A DNA stretch of 53,879 bases. Source: Dehalococcoidales bacterium. GTDB taxonomy: Bacteria > Chloroflexota > Dehalococcoidia > Dehalococcoidales > RBG-16-60-22. Location of the stretch: contig NZCW01000009.1 of NCBI GenBank assembly GCA_002688435.1, positions 1 to 53,879 on the forward strand. The letters are read 5' to 3'. Shown piece after piece: positions 35,976-44,151 of this stretch (its first letter is position 1; each line of letters starts with the position of its first letter). The notes beneath the pieces are model-generated. The model was not told where the DNA came from, ran no database searches, and worked only from the letters and a program-made list of their open reading frames with translations. A program made the translations under genes and the position numbers.

Positions 35976-36797
35976 ATAGCGACAAATGTATCCCTAAACT
36001 TTAAAAAGAGGCTAGAGGCAGGTGAGATTGTCTATGGACAGACCATCGGCCCCGGCAATGACCCGTTAAAAACGGTCAAGGCGTTGAAGGACTTCGGTTT
36101 TGATTTCATCATCATGGAAAACGAACACAGCCTGATCAACAAAGAGACCGTTTTCGAATTTATTCGCGCTTCCCGGGAGATGGAGATACCTATCTGGCTC
36201 CGCCCAGAAGAAAACTCCGCTCACTTCCGGTGCTACCTGGATGCCGGAGTCAACGGGCTGATGTTACCACAGGTTGACACCGTGGAGGAAGCCCAATACG
36301 CCGTTAACCAGTCTTACTTCCCACCCATCGGGCACCGAGGTTCGGGACTAGGGATGAGTCCATACCTACTTGACGGTCAGAACACGACGGAGATGCCCCT
36401 GCTTGAGATACTGGAATACATAAATAACAACACGTTCCTCTTCCCGCAGACGGAGACGGTGAAATGTATCAGCAACCTGCCCGACATCCTAGGACTGGAG
36501 GGTATTACCGGGACATTAGTGGGGACCAATGACCTCATCCTTGACATTGGCAGTATTCCCCCCAAAGCTCTACGGGAGGAACTAGCGACCTCCGACACCG
36601 TGGAAGACAAGCTAAGGCAGATTGCCCGCATCAGCCGGGAATCCGGCAAGGCGGCGGGCCTCGGAGGATTTACCCCCAGGGCCATGGCCAAGTGGGCCAA
36701 GGAAGGCTACCAGCTATTTACGCTGGGCTACGTCATTGGCGGTAACGTGAACATCCTGAAACCCCGCATCGAGGAGATTAAATCGATCATCGGCTAG
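35976..36797 (+). CDS. HpcH/HpaI-type aldolase with apparent ATA start
   Basis: 273 residues from an ATA codon at 35976, because AGGAGG at 35964-35969 lies six bases before it and no ATG, GTG or TTG is in frame nearby; the only canonical in-frame start (35925) lies inside the upstream gene without a site. Class II pyruvate aldolase of the citrate lyase beta family: FDFIIMENEHSLINKETV, the metal-site Glu/Asp in GLMLPQVDTVEEAQYAVNQS and FPPIGHRGSGLG, then LEGITGTLVGTNDLILDIG. Such enzymes split hydroxy-keto-acids to pyruvate and an aldehyde. It follows the Ldh2-type gene by 22 bp. Confidence 0.88.
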   Translation: MATNVSLNFKKRLEAGEIVYGQTIGPGNDPLKTVKALKDFGFDFIIMENEHSLINKETVFEFIRASREMEIPIWLRPEENSAHFRCYLDAGVNGLMLPQVDTVEEAQYAVNQSYFPPIGHRGSGLGMSPYLLDGQNTTEMPLLEILEYINNNTFLFPQTETVKCISNLPDILGLEGITGTLVGTNDLILDIGSIPPKALREELATSDTVEDKLRQIARISRESGKAAGLGGFTPRAMAKWAKEGYQLFTLGYVIGGNVNILKPRIEEIKSIIG

Positions 36798-36833
36798 CCG
36801 GAATGCTCACTCATAATCAGTTCTCAGGTCAGG

Positions 36834-36872
36834 GCCGGCGGATGACACTTGAGGCTACCCGGCACCGCCGGC
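36834..36872. repeat. Inverted repeat between convergent genes
   Basis: GCCGGCGG at 36834-36841 pairs with CCGCCGGC at 36865-36872, eight bases with a 23-base spacer, between the ends of the HpcH gene and the aldolase remnant. No T run follows on either strand, so it is only a possible bidirectional terminator. Confidence 0.4.
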
Positions 36873-37641
36873 TACTCCGAATTAGGGCTTTCCGGTTCAT
36901 AGCCGGCATTCTTACAGAGGAGGAAGACCTCGGCGGCGTTATTCAGTATATCCACTAAGTCAAAAGCATCTTGGACATCCGTACCAATGGTAGTGCAGCC
37001 ATGTTTTTCCCACAACACGGCTTTATGTGTTTGAAACAATTCTACCGTCACCTCAGCCAGTTTTTCACTGTCACCTTCCCGGTAGGGCGCCATGCCAACG
37101 CCTCCCGGCCAGAAAAATTTGGTGGCAACATGCGTCGCTCCCAGAAAGCGCCGGAAACTCTCTTTCCCGTAATCTTCCAGATGGGTAAGGGCAATTAATT
37201 TATTGGGATGAGAGTGCAGGACAACTTTCTGCAGTAAATTTTTTCGGCGCAACATTCCGTGAATTTTCAAGTGGGCCAGAAACTCCACTGTCGGCCGCCT
37301 GTCCGGGCCTTCCCCTCCCTGCAGGATTTAATAACCACTGAGCTTGTCGGTAATACGAACCAAGAGCACGCTCTTTTCCGACTCACGGACTACTTCCCAA
37401 AAGCGCGAACCGGTGGTGGTGACCAGAAAAAACGCCCGGCCAATGAGGAGGGAATATTTTCCATCAACACTTTGGGGAAATACTCGAAACCAACCCTTTT
37501 CTGCGGGACAAGCTCCGTAATATCGACCGAAATATTACCGGCGTTCCGAGTAGCCCATCCTTTTTCCCAGAGATACCCGGCCACCGCCGCGATGTCGCGG
37601 ACAATCTTTTGCAACTCCCCACCCAGCGATATTTCCGCCAT
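36872..37641 (-). pseudogene. Class II aldolase (rhamnulose/fuculose-phosphate aldolase-like), frameshift plus nonsense
   Basis: The minus strand reads an aldolase in parts. From 37641: LQKIVRDIAAVAGYLWEKGW and ATRNAGNISVDI, then a shift at six A/T (37427-37432, one base short) into LVTTTGSRFWEVVRESEKSV and LVRITDKLSGY. A TAA at 37330-37328 stands where a residue, probably Gln, is expected; the frame resumes RRPTVEFLAHLKIHGMLRR, VVLHSHPNKLIALTHLED (metal His-x-His) and ends with LWEKHGCTTIGTDVQDAFD at 36872. About 256 residues if repaired, which is normal. Two lesions make the present gene inactive if real. Next to HpcH and transketolase, so a sugar-aldol role fits. Confidence 0.8.
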
Positions 37642-37738
37642 CCTTTTTCTCCTTCCGATTAAAACCGACCTACCTCAAGGACATAACCCCACATCATAGC
37701 ATACCACTCAGGTAACCGCCGGGCAATAAGGCTACCGA

Positions 37739-39352
37739 CTACCAGACACCGATGGCGCTGCCATCTTTACGAGGGTCGGAGCCGGCGATAAGGACACCGT
37801 TGGCCGGGTTTATCATAATTGCCTGCCCTCCACCGAACTGCTGGGAATACGGGTCATCCAGAGCCATGATGTGGTGTCCTTTTTTAGCCAGCTCCCGGAG
37901 GACACCAGGAGACACCGCCGGCTCAAAGGCGCATTCACTGCCCTGAAGATAGCGGAACCGGGGAGCATCTAGGGCCGTCTGCACGTCCATACCGAAATCA
38001 ATGATATTAAGCAGCACTTGGACATGCCCCTGTGGCTGCATAAAGCCGCCCATCACACCGAAGGTGAGGAATAAATTACCGTCTTTAAAGACCATGCCCG
38101 GGATTATGGTATTATAGGGTCTCTTGCCAGGGGCGATACAGTTGGGATGGCCAGCCTCAAGAGAGAACAGACTACCGCGGTTTTGCAGACAGATACCGGT
38201 ACCCGCCACCACTATGCCGGAGCCGAATGCCTGATACAGGCTGTTAATAAACGAGACGCTGTTACCTTCGTTGTCAGTCACCGCCAGGTAAACGGTATCG
38301 CCCTCAGTCTCTAGGTTACCCGCCTCCACCTTAAGCATCGCCTTATTCCGATCAATGAGGCTCCTTCTCCACCCAGCATAAGACCCGGTGAGCAGTTTCT
38401 CCAAAGGGATGTCCACGAAATCGGGGTCGGCCACGTACCGACCGGCATCGGCAAAGCCCAGCTTCAGCGCCTCTATCAGCCGATGCAGGTACTCCGGGGA
38501 GTTATGTCCCAGGGACTTCAGGTCATAGCTTTCCAAGATATTTAAAACCAGCAGGACAACAAGTCCCTGGCCATTGGGCGGACATTCATAGACATCATAG
38601 CCGCGATAGCTAGTGCTTAGCGGCGTGACCCAGGTGGCCGTATTTTCACGCAGGTCAGGTGGGGCGATCAACCCGCCGTTTTCGCGGGAGCAGGCAACGA
38701 TAGCTTCGGCAATTTCTCCTCGGTAAAAGACGTCCCGTCCCCCTCGGGCAATCTTCTTCAGGGTATGGGCCAGGTCTGACTGTACAAAAATCTCCCCCGC
38801 CGCTGGTACCCTCTCTGCCGGCAGATAGGTCCGGGCCGCGCTGGCATCTAATTGTAGTTTAGCGCGGTTTTTCTGCCAGGTATGACTGATAATTTCCGTC
38901 ACCGGAAAGCCGTTTTCCGCCAAGGCAATGGCCGGCGCCAGCACCCGGGACAAGCTCATCGTACCATAACTGTCCAGCAGAGTACACCAGCCGTCTAGTG
39001 CCCCGGGAACGGTAACGGTATGAATGCCCGTTTCCGGCATCTGTCGGTAACCCAGCTTACGGAGTGCCGCCAGACTAGCGGTCTCAGGGGCCCGGCCGCT
39101 GGCATTCAACGCCTTCAGTTCACCACTCCGACTCAAATATACCAAGGCGAAAGCGTCTCCTCCCAGACCGGTAGACATCGGTTCCACCACGCTAAGTGCC
39201 GCGACGGTAGCGATAGCCGCGTCAACGGCATTACCGCCTTGCCGGAGCATACTTACTCCGGCCTGCGCCGCCAAGGGCTGGCCAGTGGCCACCATTCCCT
39301 TTGTACTCATCACCGCCGAACGGCGAGACGGAAAAGAAGTTCTAAAGTCCAT
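37739..39352 (-). CDS. ggt: Gamma-glutamyltransferase-family Ntn hydrolase
   Basis: About 537 residues; the frame opens at 39391 but the ATG at 39352 has GAGAG upstream. GGT/cephalosporin-acylase fold: GMVATGQPLAAQAGVSMLRQ, GGNAVDAAIATVAALSVVEP, MSTGLGGDAFALVY, then the self-cleaving Thr in EGDTVYLAVTDNEGNSVSF near residue 355 and GIVVAGTGICLQNRGSLFS. PGKRPYNTIIPGMVF and GGFMQPQGHVQVLLNIIDFG follow. No classic signal peptide is visible, so it may be cytoplasmic. It cleaves gamma-glutamyl amides or related acyl groups; the true substrate is unknown. Confidence 0.92.
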   Translation of the reverse strand: MDFRTSFPSRRSAVMSTKGMVATGQPLAAQAGVSMLRQGGNAVDAAIATVAALSVVEPMSTGLGGDAFALVYLSRSGELKALNASGRAPETASLAALRKLGYRQMPETGIHTVTVPGALDGWCTLLDSYGTMSLSRVLAPAIALAENGFPVTEIISHTWQKNRAKLQLDASAARTYLPAERVPAAGEIFVQSDLAHTLKKIARGGRDVFYRGEIAEAIVACSRENGGLIAPPDLRENTATWVTPLSTSYRGYDVYECPPNGQGLVVLLVLNILESYDLKSLGHNSPEYLHRLIEALKLGFADAGRYVADPDFVDIPLEKLLTGSYAGWRRSLIDRNKAMLKVEAGNLETEGDTVYLAVTDNEGNSVSFINSLYQAFGSGIVVAGTGICLQNRGSLFSLEAGHPNCIAPGKRPYNTIIPGMVFKDGNLFLTFGVMGGFMQPQGHVQVLLNIIDFGMDVQTALDAPRFRYLQGSECAFEPAVSPGVLRELAKKGHHIMALDDPYSQQFGGGQAIMINPANGVLIAGSDPRKDGSAIGVW

Positions 39353-39507
39353 ATCTCTCTCATCTAGGAATCCGGCGAGTCGTGTCACCATAATCGCCGG
39401 ACACCGTTTGAACTTTACACGACCCCATCTTTACCAAAGTGAAGAGCCTATATTAGAAGCACGCCTCGGATAACGCCGTTTTCCTTCCTGGAACTCACCA
39501 GGTACGA

Positions 39508-40113
39508 CTAGTCCAAGTGGGAGATATCGTTTAACCGGGTCAGTATGGTCGCCTGGGGATATGTTTCCAATATACTCATGGAAGCTAAATCGGTGCGAAT
39601 TTGCCGCCAGTGCCAGGCCTCTATCCTCAGCAAATGACAGATCAGCAACCGTAGCACGCCGCTGTGCGCCACGATGAGTACCGTCTCCTCGGCGATATGT
39701 TTCTCCAGCCGGTCCAAGAACTTACTTACACGGTTGTCAAGGTCGGCAATGCTTTCCCCGCCGGGAAACTTAAACGCAAGATTGCGAGTCAGCCACGTCC
39801 GGGCTAACTCCGGGTAAAGCTGGCTGATTTCTTGGAAGGTCAGGCCTTCAATCTGGCCGAAATTAATCTCGTGCAGCTCGGCGCAGGATATAACCTCCAA
39901 CCGATGGGGAGAGGCAATGACCTCGGCGGTCCGGGAAGCCCGGCACAGGTCACTAGTATAGACCGCGTCAATCTTCTGTACCGCTAGACGATCACGCAAC
40001 CGCTTGGCCTGACGCACCCCGTCAGCGCTCAGTGCCACATCGGTATGCCCCCAGAATCGCTCCGCGCTGTTCCCTTTGGTATTGCCGTGTCTTACCAAGA
40101 GTAATCTGGACAC
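39508..40113 (-). CDS. cobC: Alpha-ribazole phosphatase-like histidine phosphatase CobC
   Basis: 201 residues of the phosphoglycerate mutase-like superfamily, 18 bp behind cobS on the same strand, which supports CobC, the enzyme that removes the phosphate of alpha-ribazole phosphate before or after cobalamin assembly. The nucleophile His is in LLLVRHGNTKGNSAERFWG, the Glu in ELHEINFGQIEGLTFQE, and the second His in VLIVAHSGVLRLLICHLL. The tail ILTRLNDISHLD matches the paralogue at 18841. The reaction is inferred from context; motifs alone show only a phosphatase. Confidence 0.88.
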   Translation of the reverse strand: MSRLLLVRHGNTKGNSAERFWGHTDVALSADGVRQAKRLRDRLAVQKIDAVYTSDLCRASRTAEVIASPHRLEVISCAELHEINFGQIEGLTFQEISQLYPELARTWLTRNLAFKFPGGESIADLDNRVSKFLDRLEKHIAEETVLIVAHSGVLRLLICHLLRIEAWHWRQIRTDLASMSILETYPQATILTRLNDISHLD

Positions 40114-40131
40114 TTATCCCTCCCCGCCGAG

Positions 40132-40884
40132 TTAACCGACGCCGAACAACCAACTGGCAAGAACGAGCACACCCGTTTCGGTAACCTCGTTTATCGCGCC
40201 ATAGGTATCGCCGGTAAGTCCGACAAACTTACTCTTGAAATAGGCCGCTACAGCCACCGTCATCACCCAGATAAGAAACCAGATAAGAAAGACCAGCAGG
40301 AAACCGGTTACCCAGACCAAGCCCACCATCACTATCATGGTTACCAGCATCGCCAGAGCAAACATCGGCCATCTGGTCTCCTGCTTGAAAACCTTCCCTA
40401 ACCCCGAAGGCCGGGCATAGGGGAGAGTAAAAATGGCGTAGACCATCGCCCAGCGGCCCAGCACCGGCATAAGCACCAGTACCGGCGTCATAAAAGACGC
40501 GGAGATATTGTTCAGCGAGACATACTTGACCAGCAGCAGTAAAACAATGCCGATAATGCCGAAGCCGCCGACACGGCTGTCGTGCATCACCTGCCACCTA
40601 ACCTCAACCATCTTGTGACCGGCAATCCCGTCACAGGTGTCAACGAAGCCGTCAAGGTGCATTGCCCCGGTGATTATTACCAGAGAAACAAGCAGCAGGA
40701 TATTGGTTACCGAGGGGGGTAAAATAAAACTGAACAGCCCGTCCAAGCCGACCAAGATAAGCCCGATGACCAGACCGACGACCGGAAAGTAGCCCACCGA
40801 GCGTCCCAGCTTTTCCGGGCTAACCTCGCGTAGCCAGGGCACCGGTATGGTGGTCAAGAACTGCAAAGCTGCTAAAAACCCCAA
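40132..40884 (-). CDS. cobS: Adenosylcobinamide-GDP ribazoletransferase CobS
   Basis: 250 residues, membrane protein with about six hydrophobic segments. Family start FLAALQFLTTIPVPWLREVS, then VGYFPVVGLVIGLILVGLDG, the AMHLDGFVDTCDGIAG motif with the catalytic Asp residues near 78-90, DSRVGGFGIIGIVLLLLVKY, and the TGDTYGAINEVTETGVL C-terminal block (Asp/Glu pair). It condenses adenosylcobinamide-GDP with alpha-ribazole, the last step after CobU and CobT encoded at 10.8-14.5 kb. No riboswitch was seen in the 141 bp upstream. Confidence 0.95.
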   Translation of the reverse strand: MGFLAALQFLTTIPVPWLREVSPEKLGRSVGYFPVVGLVIGLILVGLDGLFSFILPPSVTNILLLVSLVIITGAMHLDGFVDTCDGIAGHKMVEVRWQVMHDSRVGGFGIIGIVLLLLVKYVSLNNISASFMTPVLVLMPVLGRWAMVYAIFTLPYARPSGLGKVFKQETRWPMFALAMLVTMIVMVGLVWVTGFLLVFLIWFLIWVMTVAVAAYFKSKFVGLTGDTYGAINEVTETGVLVLASWLFGVG

Positions 40885-41025
40885 TTCCCCGGTCTATCTC
40901 CTCTCCCCAACCCTAAGATTCGGTCTTTTCCGCATATTACAACATAATTACCAGGCAGACAAGTAAGGCGACTGAGATGGGCTTTAAAATTCTAATGAAC
41001 CGATAAGTCTCTTCTGACGAAACGG

Positions 41026-41743
41026 CTATCTGTCGCGGGTAACTCTTCTCATCAGGTAATCAATCATCGGTACCGCCACCAGGGGAATCACATCACCAAT
41101 CATGTGCGGCATAAGATTAGCCATGACTTCCGGCATTAGCTCCGGCATCTGTTTTTTCATATAGTCAGTCACGGGTATGCGCCCAGCAACCCGCTCCAGC
41201 ATCACCGGCATGACCTTGGACATCATCATAAGCAGCAGCCTGGGGAAAAGGATGGAAACATCGACTTCATCAGATTCAATACCCCCCCCGGGGGATTTTA
41301 CCCATAGTCCGCATCATCAGCCCCATACCGAACGGCATGGCACCAATGAGTTCCGACCACATGTTACCCATCAGATCGGCAAAGCACTGCGGTATCATCA
41401 GGGCAATCATGGCTTCAAAGACCCGCCACTGCCGCTACACTTCGGGGTACGGGTCGGGAAATTCGTCGCGTAAGGCGGACGCCACGAAGTGAGACGGGCC
41501 AGTTACCGCCACAGGTATCTGTTTCTTATCGACACTGACACGAAACTGGGACTCACAGCACGGGCAAAAGACCAGTACTTTCTCTGTGTCGGCTACCAGT
41601 GCCTCATTAAGTCGGATTTCGCCGATATCCGCAGTCACCGACGAGTCTTTTATCAGTATCAGGATACTACCGCAGCCTAACCGTTTCATGATAAGCCCGA
41701 CAGTTCCCGATTTCTCCGGAACTGATATATCAATCCATACCAA
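41026..41743 (-). pseudogene. Decayed Cys-rich (CCG-like) protein with hydrophobic Met-rich tail
   Basis: From 41743 the minus strand reads VWIDISVPEKSGTVGLIMKR and GCGSILI, VLVFCPCCESQFRVSVDKK, a Cys cluster like the CCG domain of heterodisulfide-reductase-type proteins, up to a TAG at 41437-41435. Reading on in frame gives RQWRVFEAMIALMIPQ and WSELIGAMPFGMGLMM, then a shift in an eight-G run (41289-41282, one G too many), and finally PRLLLMMMSKVMPVMLERVA to 41026. The N-terminus is also missing. The TAG stands where CAG (Gln) would fit. Not recognised beyond the Cys domain; a lost membrane-associated redox protein is plausible. Confidence 0.65.
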
Positions 41744-41771
41744 GTACCAGTAGTACTTTTTGAAGATTCGC

Positions 41772-41801
41772 TTGACAAATTGCTGATTATGGTGCTAAAC
41801 T
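41772..41801 (+). promoter_or_regulatory. Promoter of the trp operon
   Basis: TTGACA at 41772-41777, 18 bp, then TAAACT at 41796-41801, placed just upstream of the T-box leader. Confidence 0.65.
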
Positions 41802-41819
41802 CCCAGAAAACAAGGTAAA

Positions 41820-42114
41820 GGCTAAGAACAAGACTAGTAGGCTTCAAAGCGGGGTACAGAGAGTCGGGGGAGGTGTGAGCCGATGCCAGCGCTGGAGCTG
41901 AATGGACTTGGGAGCCGCAAGCCGAAAACCGAAAGGTAAGTAGGCTCTGACGCCGGGGAAGCGTTATCAGGTCCCGGGGTATCGAGGTTAAATGTGATGA
42001 CCTCCGTACCTGACAAAGATGGCCGTCTTACTCCATTATCCGAGGGGGATAGCCAAGAAGGGTGGTACCGCGAAGGCAAGCCTCTCGCCCCTTTAAGGGT
42101 GAGGGGCTTTTTCA
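41820..42114 (+). ncRNA. Tryptophan T-box leader
   Basis: The T-box sequence GGGTGGTACCGCG is at 42060-42072 and an AGTAGG-type stem I base starts near 41832. A TGG triplet in GAATGGACTT (41903-41905) sits where the specifier loop should be, so tRNA-Trp is the likely effector. Uncharged tRNA-Trp would favour the antiterminator and turn on trpEGDCFBA. The leader fills the 406-bp gap between the decayed Cys-rich gene and trpE. Confidence 0.92.
42080..42112 (+). terminator. T-box intrinsic terminator
   Basis: Eleven-base stem (42080-42090 with 42097-42107, two G-U pairs), loop CTTTAA, then five T. It competes with the antiterminator that holds the T-box. Confidence 0.85.
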
Positions 42115-42149
42115 TACCCTTGGTTAGGCAAAAAGAGGCAATAATAAAT

Positions 42150-43592
42150 ATGTATTACCCAACACTGGACGAGGTACGACAACTGAAGAAACGGGGTAAC
42201 CTAGTGCCAGTCTACCATGAGATGATGGCCGACCTGGAAACGCCGGTGTCCGCTTATCTCAAGATAGCCCACGGTAACTATTCCTTTCTTCTAGAGAGCG
42301 TTGAGGGCGGTGAGCGGCTGGCCCGCTACAGCTTCATCGGCACCGAACCTTCACTCGTCCTGAAGACGGGAAAAGAGAACCCGGTTGACCCTCTTCTCCT
42401 GATAGAAAAGGAGTTTAAACAATTTCAGCTAGCGCCGATTAGCGGCCTGCCCCGGTTCCACGGCGGGATGGTCGGTTATCTCGGTTATGAAGTAGCCCGC
42501 TATTTCGAGAGACTACCTTCACCGGAACGCAACCCTCTCGACCTGCCTGAGTCCATACTGATGCTGGCGGACACGCTCCTAGTCTTTGACCATATCACCC
42601 ATAAAATCAAGGTCGTCGCCCACGCCCATCTTGACGGTGATATTGGAGCGGCTTACCAGAAAGCCACCGACAAGATTACCCGCCTAGTGGAGAGACTACA
42701 CCAGCCGGTGGCTGTCGAGGGCTCATCGACCGCTTCCACTAAATTTCAGGTATCCTCAAACCTTTCCCAGGCCGAGTTTGAAACTATCGTGTCCCAGACC
42801 AAAAAATATATTCACGACGGCGATATTATCCAGGCCGTCCTCTCGCAGCGACTAGCCCGACGCACCCAGGTCAGTCCCTTCGCCATCTACCGGGCGCTGC
42901 GCTCGATTAATCCTTCCCCTTACATGTATTACCTACACCTAGACGACGCTTATATTGTCGGCGCCTCCCCGGAGCTGCTGGTACGAGTGGAGGACGGCAT
43001 CGTCTCCAACCACCCCATCGCCGGCACCCGTCCCCGCAGCAAAGACCCTCACCAAGACAAGGTCCTAGAAAAAGAGCTTATAAATGACGAGAAAGAGCGT
43101 GCCGAGCACCTCATGCTGGTAGACTTGGGCCGCAACGACATCGGCCGCATCAGTGAGCCGGGCACGGTCAACGTCACTCAGTTTATGGACATTGAACGCT
43201 ACTCCCACGTGATGCACTTAGTCTCCCACGTACAGGGCAAGATCAGGGACGGACTTTCCCAGTTTGACGCTCTGCGCGCCTGTTTTCCTGCCGGTACCGT
43301 TTCCGGCGCCCCCAAGATAAGGGCGATGGAGATTATCGCCGAGCTGGAGCCGGACCAGAGAGGGCCTTATGCCGGAGCCGTCGGCTACTTTGACTTCTCC
43401 GGCAACCTAGACACGGCCATCGCCATACGTACCATCGTCATCAAGGACGGGGTGGCTTACGTCCAAGCGGGGAGCGGCGTTGTCGCCGATAGTGTCCCAG
43501 AGAATGAATATCAGGAAAGCCTGAATAAAGCTCAGGCTTTACTCACGGCCATCAAGCAGGCGGAGGCGAGCCATGCTCCTGTTAATCGATAA
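42150..43592 (+). CDS. trpE: Anthranilate synthase component I TrpE
   Basis: 480 residues from the ATG at 42150; the frame opens earlier through the T-box. LVPVYHEMMADLETPVSAYL (feedback Trp site) with ESVEGGERLARYSFIG starts the protein, and the chorismate site is seen as HDGDIIQAVLSQRLARRT, NPSPYMYYLHLDDAYIVGAS, LVDLGRNDIGRIS, FPAGTVSGAPKIRAMEII and YAGAVGYFDFSGNLDTAIAI. Converts chorismate to anthranilate with TrpG. AAAGAGG precedes the ATG. It overlaps trpG by 20 bp. Confidence 0.97.
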   Translation: MYYPTLDEVRQLKKRGNLVPVYHEMMADLETPVSAYLKIAHGNYSFLLESVEGGERLARYSFIGTEPSLVLKTGKENPVDPLLLIEKEFKQFQLAPISGLPRFHGGMVGYLGYEVARYFERLPSPERNPLDLPESILMLADTLLVFDHITHKIKVVAHAHLDGDIGAAYQKATDKITRLVERLHQPVAVEGSSTASTKFQVSSNLSQAEFETIVSQTKKYIHDGDIIQAVLSQRLARRTQVSPFAIYRALRSINPSPYMYYLHLDDAYIVGASPELLVRVEDGIVSNHPIAGTRPRSKDPHQDKVLEKELINDEKERAEHLMLVDLGRNDIGRISEPGTVNVTQFMDIERYSHVMHLVSHVQGKIRDGLSQFDALRACFPAGTVSGAPKIRAMEIIAELEPDQRGPYAGAVGYFDFSGNLDTAIAIRTIVIKDGVAYVQAGSGVVADSVPENEYQESLNKAQALLTAIKQAEASHAPVNR

Positions 43593-44151
43593 TTACGACA
43601 GTTTTACCTATAACCTTTTCCAGTACCTCAGCGAGCTGGAGGAGGAAGTAGCCGTGGTCCGGAACGATAAGATGGGCCTAGACGAGATGGAGAAGCTGGT
43701 GCCGGAGCGCATCGTCATCTCCCCCGGGCCGGGGACTCCGCAGCAGGCCGGCATCTCCAACGAGGTTATCCGCCACTTCGGCGCCCGTCTCCCCATTCTG
43801 GGCGTCTGCCTAGGGCACCAGTGCCTCGGCCACAGCTACGGGGCGAAGGTGGACCACGCCGGGGAAATCAAGCACGGCAAGTCGTCATTAATCTACCACG
43901 ATAGCAAAGGGGTTTTTCGTGGAGTACAAAATCCATTCCCCGCTATCCGCTACCACTCTCTAGCGGTCATGCGCGGAGGCCTGCCGGACTGCCTCGAGGT
44001 CAGTGCCTGGACGGAAAACGGTCTAATTATGGGACTACGCCACCGCCAATTTCCGGTGGAGGGTGTCCAGTTCCACCCCGAGTCAATCCTGACCGAGATG
44101 GGTAAAGATTTACTCAGGAATTTTTTAAACAAGGGGAAAACCAATGATTAA
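43573..44151 (+). CDS. trpG: Anthranilate synthase glutamine amidotransferase TrpG
   Basis: 192 residues, class I amidotransferase. It starts LLLIDNYDSFTYNLFQYL; the nucleophile Cys lies in LGVCLGHQCLGHSYGA near residue 78 and the His-Glu pair in VQFHPESILTEMG near 172. Feeds ammonia to TrpE. The ATG lies 20 bp inside trpE and the gene overlaps trpD by 8 bp, so translation of the three is coupled. It could also serve folate synthesis, as in other bacteria, but the operon points to tryptophan. Confidence 0.97.
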   Translation: MLLLIDNYDSFTYNLFQYLSELEEEVAVVRNDKMGLDEMEKLVPERIVISPGPGTPQQAGISNEVIRHFGARLPILGVCLGHQCLGHSYGAKVDHAGEIKHGKSSLIYHDSKGVFRGVQNPFPAIRYHSLAVMRGGLPDCLEVSAWTENGLIMGLRHRQFPVEGVQFHPESILTEMGKDLLRNFLNKGKTND

